Of a stretch of 64,000 bases of DNA, positions 31,289 through 42,178 are shown in pieces. Each line of letters opens with the position of its first letter. Within the stretch, counting starts at the first letter, position 1. Below the pieces are notes generated by a model. That model was not told the DNA's origin, searched no databases, and saw only the letters and a list, made by a program, of their open reading frames with translations. Made by a program: the position numbers and the translations under genes. The stretch is taken from assembly GCA_949775045.1 (NCBI GenBank), contig OX459103.1:6500541-6564540 (forward strand), given 5' to 3'. The stretch comes from Metridium senile. Its lineage: Eukaryota; Cnidaria; Anthozoa; Actiniaria; Metridiidae.

Positions 31289-32800
31289 TGCACTAGTCAA
31301 TTGAAACCCCCGCCCCCCGACCCCCGGGAAATACCGGGGAATTTAACGTTTGGGTAGTGTTAAAATCAGACATTTCCCCTGGTAGTCGGGGGCACATTCA
31401 CTGTTAAAGCCCCCGCTATTGTGGCCCCGCTATTTTGGTCTAGTAGTAAATAACAAAACAAACACATTTCACTCCAACTCCAATTTCCTGTGCCACGTAT
31501 AGCTAATCTTTGTGTGTTCCATTCTGATTCACAAATATTTAATGTCCAATATTTTCAGGGGCGTCAGTTGGGTTTCATAATGTCAACGACAGGGGGATTA
31601 GCTAGTTGCACTCGCTAAAAGCCATGTCTTGACATGGCTTGAAAAATTAAGACTTCCGGTCATTTTTCCTTTGTTAACGGCGACATTCCTTGGATGCCGT
31701 ACAACTTTCTAGCTAGCTATTAAACGAAAAGCCGTTCACACTGGTAATTTACTGTTTAGCTAGCTAAATGGTGCCTCATTTTAGCTAGCTAACAAGTCCT
31801 AGTCTGAACGGGCCCTAAGTATAAAATGAACGGCAATGCTTGTAAATATTGCTTAATTAATAGTGGTTTTATTTGCACTTTTGACAAAGATTAACGGGTT
31901 AGCTCAGTTGGGAGAGCACGGCCTGTTAACCGGGAAGTCGGGGGTTCAAACCCCAGCCAGACCATCACTCAGGGTCTTAAAATAATTGAGGAGAATGTTA
32001 TAACTTTGTATTTATTTCGGTTTATAATCGTTAGGCTTCGCGTCCTCTCGGATAAGGACTCACACACTGACCATTAATCGGGGGAACAAGAAAAACTAAA
32101 AGAACGACTGAGGACGCAGGTCACGATCATCCTCAGTGAAAGGCCTACACTTACACTAATATATACTAATTACTAACAACTAACTATAATGTGTAAAGCG
32201 CATTTGAATATATACACATAGAAAGTGCGCTATATAAATGCATTATCATTATCAAAGCCATTTTCCCTAAGGGGCAGCTCTGAGGCCCACACAGGAGAGA
32301 TGATACCACATTATATCACACACTTTGCTGTCACATGCATGATTACAGAGGCAAAATTTCTCAGGATCATCTACAAACAAAATTAACCAAAACAAATTAA
32401 TGTAAGATATATCAATAATGGCAAAATATCATGGATAAAATCTTCAACATTCGTGATTTGTTTTCATTAAAAGTACGCATGTTGACTCACGTACCTTTCG
32501 TTTTTCCATTCTAGCAAAGGATCGGAATATTAATATCATCCACACCTAGAATACCGATGTTAGAATACCAATGCTTTCTGGGTATTTTCCAAGATGGCCG
32601 ACCTCTAGTTTCCAGGCCCTTACATATTCAAACGAGCGTTAAAATCCCCGCTCGCTGCCCCGCTGCGAAGACAATTAGTTAAAATCCCGACCCCCCGGTG
32701 CAATATTGCTGTAAAAGCACGTTAAAAACGCGTCACGTCCCCGTTCAGTGCCCCGCTAGTCCCGGGGGTCGGGGGGCGGGGGTTTCAATTGACTAGTGCA
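31289..32800. mobile_element. 1.5-kb PIF/Harbinger-like non-autonomous element
   Basis: Perfect 40-bp inverted ends (31289-31328 and 32761-32800) start TGCACTAGTCAATTGAAACC and continue C-rich to CCCCCGGG. TTA flanks both ends (31286-31288, 32801-32803), the target duplication of PIF/Harbinger. No transposase frame. The interior has further C/G-rich inverted words near each end and carries a nested SINE at 31891-32254. Confidence 0.82.
31891..32254 (+). mobile_element. tRNA-derived SINE nested in the Harbinger-like element
   Basis: The head has box A TAGCTCAGTTGGGAG, an Asn-like anticodon loop (CTGTTAA) and box B GGTTCAAACC. The body runs ATCACTCAGGGTCTTAAAAT.. and ends GCGCTATATAAATGC plus (ATTATC)n. 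The 5' end cannot pair with the tRNA acceptor 3' side, so it is not a working tRNA gene. CAAAG on both sides may be a short target duplication. Confidence 0.85.
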
Positions 32801-33394
32801 TTACGTCATTCATAACTAAGCTGAATTTTTCGGTCTAGAAAATTCCATTGTTATTTGCATTGCTCCTGTTTATGAATACTTAAAACTGGTTTCTTAGTTT
32901 TCAATTGATATATTCGCTGAGATTGCCACGATCGCTGAATTGTTTTTACAAGCGATCGCAGCGATGTGTGTGATCTCCCGGTTGGTGGTGGCCGCGGGTG
33001 ACTGAAAACAATAGAAATTGGCGCTTTTGTCAAAACTAAATTAAATACTATCACCACAGCAACTCCAACCTCTACTTGAAACTATTATTGGTGGTCACTG
33101 AACGGAACTGTGAAAAGGACAGTTAAGAATTTGCGACACTTTCTTAAATTATAGACCCAATTCAAGACAATTTAAAGTGAAATGTACCAGTATATATACC
33201 CAAGCTTACCCACACTCTGTATAAGCAAAAGCTCAAAAACCCGTAAAATACCCGTACAGTATAAAATAAGATTGTATTAAACATGTATATTCTTATCCCG
33301 TTTTCCTTCTCCAGCCTTCTGAGTTGTTCTACTGTTATTGGTGTTATTGTTGATCTTCTTCTTCTTCTTTTTCTCCCCACGTTTCTAGGCAAAT

Positions 33395-33520
33395 TTTTAC
33401 TCAGGCTTCCCCGCATGGGAGCCTGAGTCTAGCTTTACCTTTTCTATCTGTATGGCTTCTGTATGGGTCTATCCTGGGGTCGATTACACATGACGTAATG
33501 CCACAGGAAGACCACAACTA
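33395..33520. repeat. dispersed repeat, second copy of 10030-10150
   Basis: ACTCAGGCTTCCCCGCATGG, GAGCCTGAGTCTAGCTTTAC, CGATTACACATGACGTAATG and CCACAACTAC in the same order as at 10030. Confidence 0.75.
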
Positions 33521-33558
33521 CTTTGCTTAAGTTTTTTTGGAAGTTAGAGTACAAATAT

Positions 33559-33742
33559 TAGAGTGGTTTTCATTAACCCGTGAAACACACTTTAGCGTAA
33601 TATGCTTTATTACACTTTATTACACTTTAACTTTAAGTTTGTGTTTTATAATCATTTGTTCAATAGCACTATTACACATTAATACACTTTATTACTCTTT
33701 CCCTATTACACTTTGTTTCACGGGTTAATGAAAACCAATCTA
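33559..33742. mobile_element. 184-bp MITE with AGAGTGGTTTTCATTAACCC ends, copy 1
   Basis: Inverted ends of 28 bp (TAGAGTGGTTTTCATTAACC..GTGAAAC). The interior is rich in TTTATTACACTTTA words. The right end has two mismatches. The second copy at 34184 lies in the opposite orientation. Confidence 0.88.
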
Positions 33743-34183
33743 TACCCGTGAAACAAGTAGTACTAATTAGTACTAAATAGTGCTAACTAAACAATAGAAA
33801 ACAAAAGAATTAGCATCATAAAATATCACTATTTAGTACTATTTATGTTGCACGCTTTTTGTACTCTACCATGATCAGTGTTATTAACAGAATACAGAAA
33901 GTAACTTTGAAACTGAAGAGAAAAAAAAAAACATTTTCAAAGAACGCAAAAAATTAATATATTATAAACACACTTTTTGACCTCAAACGTTTACTTAATT
34001 GACGCAATAAACACCAGCCAGTTAACAAGCTGCATTTAATCGTACACTTTTACTCCAATAATTATCTTAGGCACTAGTTGATGATTGTATCCCCACTCAA
34101 ACAAATTGTTAAAAAAGAATATATGATAGGGTGCAAACAATATAAATACGCAAATACTAAATAACCCAACAAATTCTATACAT

Positions 34184-34376
34184 TAGAGTGGTTTTCATTA
34201 ACCCGTGAAACAAAGTGTAATAGGGAAAGAGTAATAAAGTGTATTACTGTGTAATAGTGCTAGCTATATATTGAACAAAAATTAAATTATTATAAAACAC
34301 AAAGTTAAAGTGTAATAAAGTGTAATAAAGCATATTACGCTAAAGTGTGTTTCACGAGTTAATGAAAACCACTCTA
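34184..34376. mobile_element. 193-bp MITE, copy 2, inverted relative to copy 1
   Basis: The same 28-bp ends; the interior is the reverse complement of copy 1 (TAAAGTGTAATAAAGTG words, then ATATTACGCTAAAGTGTGTT). The two copies flank ~440 bp and could pair as a large hairpin. Confidence 0.88.
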
Positions 34377-34460
34377 AATATAATTGTATACTATTTAGTA
34401 CTAATTTAGTACTTTACTATTTTTATATTTATGTTTCACGGAAATACTATTTGCACTCTA

Positions 34461-34667
34461 AAGGCCCGTTTACACTAGCAAATTGGTCGCGCGACAAGTG
34501 CGGCGATTTCAATGGCGATTTTATCGCAGTTTTATCGCCAACTCGCTGCGATCCTCCTTTGCCTAAATTTCGAGACTATTCGAAGTTGTGGCGACAAACC
34601 TGCGATAAAATTGCTATGAAATCGCCGCTCTTGCCGACCGCCAAATTTGCCAGTGTAAACGGGCCTT
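34461..34667. mobile_element. 207-bp foldback, AAGGCCCGTTTACACTAGCA family
   Basis: The arms AAGGCCCGTTTACACTAGCA.. and ..CAGTGTAAACGGGCCTT match for ~68 bp. Both contain GCGGCGATTTCA and TTTTATCGCAG. A partial relative is at 4785. Confidence 0.88.
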
Positions 34668-34912
34668 ACTGTGTGACTCGCCGTACCGTAGTCACTTACA
34701 AAAACTTTTGATGAATTTTTGACATTATTTTGACATTTTTTCATCTCAATCGGACCAATTGCAGACATCAAAGATTCTAAAGTCTCCGCCTCTCAATATA
34801 AACTGGCAGCTGGTTGGTCCGATTGAGATGAAAAAATGTAAAAAGAATGTCAAAAATTCATCAAAAGTTTTTGTAAGTGACTATGTATACGGTACTGCGA
34901 GTCGCACAGTAA
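34667..34912. mobile_element. ~245-bp near-perfect palindrome
   Basis: TTACTGTGTGACTCGCCGTA.. and GTCACTTACAAAAACTTTTG..GACATTTTTTCATCTCAATC are matched in inverted order to 34912. The loop of ~45 bp includes TCTCCGCCTCTCAATATAAA. It abuts the previous foldback with no gap. Confidence 0.85.
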
Positions 34913-34939
34913 CGTTTCGCTCAACAAGAAATGCATATA

Positions 34940-35030
34940 GATTCCCTGGGAGGACTCCCTTGGCCCAAGTTGTAAGGAGGATCGGTGGTCCATTTTTAAC
35001 CCTAAAAGGTACGCATAGATTAAGAGAACT
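34940..35030. repeat. GTACGCACAGGG repeat family, fragment
   Basis: GATTCCCTGGGAGGACTCCC, AAGGAGGATCGGTGGTCC and TTTAACCCTAAAAGGTACGC belong to the family also seen at 35330-35597, 37374-37500 and 63838-64000. Confidence 0.6.
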
Positions 35031-35055
35031 GTTGTTGATTTCTGTGTGGTGTTCT

Positions 35056-35302
35056 TAGCCTGCGTGGCGGCCCGGGAGGGGATTGGGGAGAGGAAGGGGA
35101 GGGGTGGGGGAGAGGAAAGGGAGGGGTGGGGGAGAGAGGGAAAGGTGAGCGCTGATTGGTTGAAGTAACATGATCTTAGATGGGGGCGGAAACACAAACT
35201 ACTGGGGGTTTGTTGCAGGCTCTCCTTTCCTTCCTCTCCTCCTCCCCTCCCCTCCCCTCCCCCTCCCTTCCCCTACCCCCAAAGAGCCAGCTATGCAGGC
35301 TA
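35056..35302. mobile_element. 247-bp G/C-skewed MITE with 9-bp target duplication
   Basis: Ends TAGCCTGCGTGGC and the complement of GCTATGCAGGCTA. TGGTGTTCT flanks both sides (35047-35055, 35303-35311). The left half is G-rich (GGGGAGAGGAAGGGGAGGGG), the right half C-rich (CTCCCCTCCCCTCCCCTCCC), giving G-quadruplex potential on each strand. Confidence 0.85.
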
Positions 35303-35329
35303 TGGTGTTCTTGGCAGCTTATCCTATTT

Positions 35330-35597
35330 TAATAAATACAAAGCGGAGTAAAAATGACCCTTATAGGTACGGAATCATGTTACTTAATTGACTTTTGAGA
35401 AAAACCCTAAAAGACCCTAAAATGTACGCACAGGGAATATTTTTAACCCTAGAAGAAGCGCCGATCACTTCTACCTCTTGGACAAAGGGAGCCCTACCCT
35501 CCTCCCCCCCGGGAAAAATGACCGTTACAGGTACGGAATCATGTTACGTAACTGACTTTTGAGCAAGAACCCTATAAAAGGACCCTAAAAGGACCCT
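35330..35597. repeat. GTACGCACAGGG family, two partial copies
   Basis: AAAATGACCCTTATAGGTAC..ACTTTTGAGAAAAACCCTAA..GTACGCACAGGGAATATTTT..GAAGCGCCGATCACTTC, then a second copy starting AAAATGACCGTTACAGGTAC that is interrupted at 35597 by a LINE and resumes at 37374. Confidence 0.75.
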
Positions 35598-37373
35598 AAA
35601 ACTGCAAGAGTAATACCGGTATACAAAAATGGTTCTCAACTTAGCGTCAATAATTACAGACCAATCTCATTGTTATCTATATTTAATAGAATTCTTGAAA
35701 AATTGGTTTTTAAAAGACTATCAGACTTCATTACTAAAAACAGCATACTTTACTGCAAACAATTTGGGTTTAGGTCTTCTCATTCCACAATACACGCAGT
35801 TTTATCAATTATTGACAACATACAAAAAGCAATTGAAAAGGGGGTGTTTTCTTGTGGTGTATTCTTAGACTTGAGTAATAAGGCCTTTGATTCAGTAAAC
35901 CACCATATTCTGCTCGAAAAGTTAGACCACTATGGAGTAAGAGGTTTAACCAATAACTGGTTCACCTCGTATTTGAGTGAAAGGAAACAGCTTGGCAACG
36001 TTCACTCAGATCTCTCAACTATATCATGTGGTGTTCCTCAAGGGTCTGTTCTTGGTCCTTTCCTCTTTTTAGTATATATAAACGACTTTCAAAACTCATC
36101 AAAGCTTTTTGATTTCCACCTTTTTGCTTATGATGCAAATCTCTTTTGTTCTAACAAGAGCCTTATAGAGCTAGAACAGCAAATAAATAATAATCTTATT
36201 GGCATTCAAAATTGGTTGTCTGTAAATAGACTGACACTCAATATTGAGAAGTCTAATTTTATAATATTCCACCCCCCTCAAAAAAAGCTTTTTCATAATA
36301 CCATACTGTCAATTAATGGAAAAATTCTAAAACAAGAAGATAATATTAAATATCTAGGCATTATGCTAGATAGTCATCTAAACTGGAAAGCACATGTAAC
36401 GCTTGTCGCTAAAAAGCTAAAACGCAGCATTGGTATATTATCTAAAGTCAGACACTATACTAATCTTGATATATTGTTAAACCTCTACTATAGTTTAATT
36501 TATCCTTTCCTGAACTAAGGACTAATAGCATGGGGTAATACATACTCCTCTAATATCAATCCTATTTTAATTCTTCAAAAAAGAGCTCTTCGCATAATAT
36601 CATATTCTGGATATAGGGACCATACTACCCCTATCTTTCAACCTCGTTCCCAGGGCCCTCTCCCTTCGCTTTTGGGTGGCGGGAGAGGGCCCTGGGAACG
36701 ATGTTGCCTATCTTTATCAAATATAGGATAATCAAATTTCATGATCTCGTATTTTATCACAATGCATGTTTTGTCTATAACTTTAAAACAGGAAACCTAC
36801 CAAATGTATTTCACAACTTTTTTGAGCCCACTAGTAAAAGACATAATTACGGGACCAGACTTGCCTCAAAATCGTCATTTTCTCTACCAAATGCTAGAAC
36901 GAATTATGGGAAATTCAATATCAGATTTGCTGGTGCTAAAGCTTGGAATTTAGTAGATGAGAGAATAAAGGAAGCCTCCAGCATCTCGAAATTCAAAGAT
37001 TTATTAAAGAATTCAATTATTCAAACTTATAATAATGATTAAAATGTACTCCTTCATATACATTTCATGTTATTCTATATATTTATTCAAATTTAACTAC
37101 CATAATTTCCTCTTTATCTTTTTCAATTGTTTATTCTATTTAACCGATTTACACATACATATATATATATTTTTTGTAATCTTTGTAATTTTTGTTCTAT
37201 TTATTCTTGATTAATGACCGTTTGATTATAATAGAAATTAAGATAGCAAACTGGCTTTGTGTAGCTTTTATAGTTAATCCAGTTTGCTCTCACCTCAATA
37301 TAAGAAAAATTTATTATATTTTTATTAATTTGTAAATGTAAGGTGAAAATAGAAAATTGTCATTGTCATTGTC
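35598..37373 (+). mobile_element. 5'-truncated, inactivated L2/CR1-like LINE
   Basis: Encodes the reverse transcriptase from VIPVYKNGS..NNYRPISLLSIFNR through FGFRSSHST, FLDLSNKAFDSVNHH, GVPQGSVLGPFLFLVYINDF, the catalytic block and LTLNIEKSNF to the C-terminal RFAGAKAWNLVDERIKEA. The catalytic FADD reads FAYD (first Asp replaced by Tyr), there is an extra Asn in DLSNKAFD, a nonsense TAA at 36516 where Tyr is expected, and a MITE at 36639. The 3' end is a (TCATTG)n tail. It sits inside a GTACGCACAGGG-family repeat. Confidence 0.9.
36639..36706. mobile_element. 68-bp hairpin MITE inside the LINE, 9-bp target duplication
   Basis: CAACCTCGTTCCCAGGGCCC pairs along 26 bp with its right end (one mismatch). 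CCTATCTTT flanks both sides (36630-36638, 36707-36715). Removing the element and one repeat leaves the LINE frame reading TTPIFIKYRI continuously. Confidence 0.92.
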
Positions 37374-37500
37374 AGGTACGCACAGGGAATATTTTCAACC
37401 CTTAAAGAAGCGCCGATCTCGCCTACAACTTGGACAAAGGGAGTCCCCCTCCCCCGTCCCTGCCACCGTCAAACACCCCCTCCCCCGGGAATAGAATACT
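37374..37500. repeat. GTACGCACAGGG family, remainder beyond the LINE
   Basis: GGTACGCACAGGGAATATTT and AAAGAAGCGCCGATCTCGCC continue the copy cut at 35597, ending in C-rich DNA (CCCCTCCCCCGTCCC). Confidence 0.75.
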
Positions 37501-37779
37501 AAGGAATATTTATACTTGTACTTGGCCGGTGAGTCGTGATAAACGAAAAACGGTCGAAATTCAAATAATGTTTTAAGAAGGGCTTTATGAAAACCATGAT
37601 GATATATGGCGGGTTAAAATACAGTGATATGATATGATAAGATAGTAAATTGTTGTCAAGACTTGAATAATTATTTGAATACCACACTCTTAGAACTTGT
37701 AAGAGTATGTTCGTTGAGTTCATTAACATTTTTCGGTCTTTGTGTTTAAGTTACGTGTCCAGTAAAGTGTCCCCTGGCA

Positions 37780-37991
37780 CTTACAGTGATGATGCTCGAA
37801 CCGTGAACACTTGACTGTTTTCATGTTATTATTTTCTGCACCTTCTACTGCTTCAAAACCTCTTAAAATGAAGCAGTGAGTTCAAATACTCTAAGAGTTC
37901 ATAATAGATATTATCATTTGTCTAATCTATTTGCTCATGGGATGTGGGTTCAAAAAAAACTGAAAGTGTTCACGGTTCGAGTATCCCCATA
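37780..37991. mobile_element. mariner-like MITE, copy 2
   Basis: TACAGTGATGATGCTCGAAC..GTGAACACTTGACTG and AAGTGTTCACGGTTCGAGTA; the interior AATGAAGCAGTGAGTTCAAA matches copy 1 at 23998. The right terminus is degraded. Confidence 0.82.
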
Positions 37992-38518
37992 GGTAGACTC
38001 ATGCAGTGAAGCATTTATCGACAAGATGTAATATGTGAGAAAAGACAAATGCGGCTATAATGCGCAAAGCCCAACCAAATCTGCTAATTGTAAGAGCTTG
38101 ATCAAGGTTGTCTTTTACAGTTAGTTTTCCTTCTTAATTGTAAGAGCACTGAGATTGCATGTGGTGCGCTAAGAATCAAATTATTACTATTATTATATTC
38201 TCATTCTTACGTTACAAAGACGTACATTATGAAATAATCGATCTTTAGTCTACTTATAATTGATACGTCACCTATAGCACATAACACCAGGAGCAATACT
38301 CGTCATTACTATCCATGTAACTGTTTATTGCATAAAGCCTGCGCCCTAACCGGAGCCCAATTGACGGAGACGGGGTACTGTTTCCGGACAGGTAAGTTAA
38401 TGACTGCAAGAATTACAACCCTAGGGCACGAATAACGCTAAAAACCATTCCAAAAGACTGTTTAGTATTGCGAGGGTTTCAAAAACGTAAATAGGAGTAG
38501 AAAACATCCATATTCAGT

Positions 38519-38737
38519 TACAGTGAGGATACTCGAACCGTGAACACTTGACTTTTTTGCAAGTTAATTTTTTCTGAGCCTTCCACTTCTTCAAAACATC
38601 TTTACATTGAAGCAGTGAGTTCAAATACACTAAGTTTTCATAATATATCTTATTTCTAATCTATTCGCTCATGGGATGGGGGTTAAAAAAGTAACAAAAA
38701 AACTCAAAAGTGTTCATGGTTCGAGTGTCCTCACTGC
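38519..38737. mobile_element. mariner-like MITE, copy 3
   Basis: TACAGTGAGGATACTCGAAC..GTGAACACTTGACTT and AAGTGTTCATGGTTCGAGTG..CCTCACTG, in the same orientation as copy 2, about 740 bp from it. Confidence 0.85.
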
Positions 38738-40679
38738 CGATGTAAAAAATTTAATTTGACATTTACTGGACTGATGTGTGTGGCGGCAATGACTGGAATA
38801 ACACCATCAGATACTTTTGGTAGTAATTGAAATTGAATGCATGAAATGTGTTGTATCTGTAATGTTAATTTATGCATGCACGCATTACCCTGGAAACCGG
38901 CAGAGAATTTCTTGATCTAGTATATATTTGAATTTATCATTTGTACGTCTGTGTTCGTTATCTTCAATTTTCGTACCCTAGAAACTAGAGGGTTTCTTGA
39001 TCTAGTATTTGTATTTATCATTTGTACGTCTTTGTATACGTCTTTTCTCGTTGCTTCAAAAACCATTCTATGAAAAACAATTCAACAACTTTATCAACTT
39101 TATCAAAATTCTCATCATCATCACCATCACCATCATTATAATCATCATCGATCATCATTGACTTATAGTTAAGCATCACTGAACAGACTTTTATACCGCT
39201 AAATTACGCAGAAAATACCGTAAACTGTTCAATTTCCGTAAGCCCTATTTCAGAATTTGATTCTCGACTTACGTTACATTTACGGCATTTTATTGCGGAT
39301 TTCTTTAATACGTTTGGTATGTACGTGGTTTTGGTAATGAGACATTAAGCTATTAATAGTATCAAATACTTAAACCTACGCCGCACCAAGTTGCACGTTA
39401 TATAGTATTCGTCTAACGTTTGCGTAAGTACTATTGATCTTTCGTCGTCGTGAAAACAGCTACTAAACTGACTCACAAAGAGGTAAGCATTTAATATTTT
39501 TCTTGCTATTATGATAAATATCAAAAAGGTAATTACTTTTAGAAGTATACTAGATAATTATGTTAAGCTCGAACACAAACGAAAGCGTTTTATGTGTGCA
39601 CTTTTTTAACGTCTCAATGTATTTAGCATGTAGTCACCATGTGGTCACTACTAAATGGGGAGACTCAGACTCAGACTCACTACCTCTACGTTAAATATTT
39701 CGGCACACAACTCTGCTCACATGTATAAGCATTCACACAAATTGTACACGTGCCTTTAGAGTTTAGTCATACCATTCGGCAAATCCTCAGTAAGACCGCT
39801 GTTGAAATAACAGACAAATACGAGTCTCTTATAAGGGTACTCCAGTTTGCGTCAGGTCAAAAATAACTGGTTAAATATTGCGGGAGTATAAACTTATTGA
39901 TTTTGGCTAGTCGAATTTCGTTAAAATAGCAATATCATTAAAAATGAATATTATTTATTGAAACCATAGTTAATCTATTAACTATGTTGAAACCGATAAT
40001 GAAAACGAAAGCTTTGTCTATTAAGCTTTAAGAATATATATACTTTATTGGGAATATATTTAAAGCTGTACGCACTACGCGGCTTTCAAAAAGATACTTC
40101 AGATTTTGTCCCATGATATTTTAAGAATTCGTCGCGAAGCCTACGGTATTTCTATATATTTCAGCCCAGATATTTTTATGTCTGTTGCTTTCAAGAAAAG
40201 TGCTATTGTAATATCAAAACTAGTTGGGGTTTTTAATATGTAAGGATGATTATCTTAACAACGTTTGTAAAATGGTTTTATAAATTGGTGGGCTTCACTT
40301 TCCGCTCACAAGTTAGTCATATTTTTTCTCGGCAAAAATACTTCACTCGATATCAACTAATTCATTAACTCGGAGGATTTTCCTCGTGTAAAAGTAGGGA
40401 CTGTTTTTCAGTTCGCTAGTTTTGTGCCGACGCTCTCAAAATAGAAAGTCTGTATTCGAAATAAAGGTATAGGCCAGAAAGGATATTTATTTACAAAAGA
40501 ATCTTCACCGGGCCGCCGGGGGTAGAAAAGAGCGCGCATGATCGGTTTCCTGGGCGAACAGCTTACTTTAGTAAAGGAACTACCGACGCTAAATACACAG
40601 TGCTCTAGCTTCCTTTTTATGATTCATTTTCAAAAAAGGAACACACAAGAGGTGTCTAACCTCATCATCATTTAAAATA
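38738..40679. other. intergenic, mostly unrecognised
   Basis: A ~100-bp tandem duplication is at 38895-39040 (TTTCTTGATCTAGTAT and TTATCATTTGTACGTCT twice) and a short CAT tract at 39110-39150. No exon, SINE or MITE could be supported in the rest. Confidence 0.5.
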
Positions 40680-41795
40680 CTAAATTATGGGGACCTCTCT
40701 AAGGTTACGTAGGCTAGCCAGTCAAAAACAAGGTCGCCACATTTCATTTTTTCTTTATCTCATCAGTTAGCGGAGTGAAAAGCAAATATTCAGTGGGGAT
40801 CTCTCAAAGGTTACGTAGGCTAACCAGTCAAAAACAATAAAAAAGTCGCTACATTTCAATTTTTTCTTTATATTATCTCATGATATTTTGTGGAGCGAAA
40901 AGCATATTTTATGAGCCTAGCCAGTCAAGAACAAAAGAAGATCGCCACAATTTCATTTTTTTCTTACTATCTCATCATGTTTTGCGGAGCGAAAAGCATA
41001 TATTATGGGGATCTCTCATAGATGTAAAAACTCTAACGTGAACACGAGGCTAGCCAGTCAAAAACAATAGAAGGTCGCGCGCCACATCTCAATCTCGTTT
41101 TTATTATCAAATTACATCTATTTAGCGGGAGCGAAAAGCATATGTTATGGGGATCTCTCATAGATGTAAAAACTCCAACGTGAACACGAGTCAGGACTGA
41201 ACAATAGGTCGCCACATTTCAATCTTGTCTTTACTATCACATTGTATATATTTAGCGGGAGCGAAAAGCATATATTATGGGGATCTCTCATATAGATGTA
41301 AAAACTCCAACGTGAACACAAGTCAGGAACAATAGGTCGCCACATTTCAATCTTGTCTTTACTATAGCTCTTCATCTATTGCGGAGCGAAAAGTATATAT
41401 TATGGGGATTTCTCATAGATGTAAAAACTCCAACGTGAACACGAGGCTAGCCAGTCAGAAACAATAGAACGTCGCCACATTTCAATCTTGTCTTTACTAT
41501 CAAATTACATCTATTTAGCGGGAGCGAAAAGCATATGTATTAAGGGGATCTCGTATAGATGTAAAAACTCAAACGTGAGTGAACACAAGACTAGCCAATC
41601 AAAACCAATAAAAAAATCGCCACATTTCAATTTTTTCTTTACTAATCTCATCATATTTTGTGGAGCGAAAAGCATATTTTATGGGGATGTAAAAACTCCA
41701 ACGTGAACACGAGTCAGGAACAATAGGTCGCCACATTTCAATCTTGTCTTTACTAGCTCTTCATCTATTGCAGAGCGAAAAGTATTGAATGGGCC
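40680..41795. repeat. tandem array, ~95-143-bp unit, about nine copies
   Basis: Units contain AGCGGGAGCGAAAAGCATAT, GGGGATCTCTCATAGATG, GTAAAAACTCCAACGTGAAC, GAGGCTAGCCAGTCAAAAAC and GGTCGCCACATTTCAATC. Anchors are at 40777, 40894, 40989, 41132, 41258, 41384, 41523, 41660 and 41775. Some units lack the GGCTAGCCAG segment. Confidence 0.92.
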
Positions 41796-41994
41796 CTCGA
41801 TTGATATTAGGTCTGGGATAACCGTTTACACTAGTCAATTGAAGTGCCTACGTGACATCATCAATATCGAAATGGCGGCGTTTATCATGTTTATATGTAA
41901 TATGCCTTTCACAGCTAATTACGGCAACATATTAAATCAATCACACACACTCAAACACTAAAAAAATTCAAAAAAATAACTTAAAGTTTATTAA

Positions 41995-42178
41995 TATAAA
42001 TACACAAGTGACTACTAGAAAATCGCGCGAGGTGATTGGTCGAGAAAAACATATAACATTTAATTTCTCGATAATCACCGACAGCGTTTCGCGCGCTTTT
42101 AGAAATAACGAAATGAACAGTTTTTCTTCAAAAATGGGTGATTTTTACTTTTTGAAATAATCACTTGTGTATTTATAC
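41995..42178. mobile_element. ~185-bp MITE, ATAAATACACAAGTGA ends
   Basis: ATAAATACACAAGTGA pairs with TCACTTGTGTATTTAT. Inside, AAATCGCGCGAGGTGATTG faces CACCGACAGCGTTTCGCGCG in partial inverted order. Confidence 0.8.

Noticed and set aside
31891..31965. tRNA-Asn gene
   Set aside because: A and B boxes and a GTT anticodon are present, but the acceptor stem does not pair and a SINE body with a tail follows.
33162..33416. 84-codon minus-strand frame
   Set aside because: No signal, domain or splice support; composition-driven and partly over a dispersed repeat.
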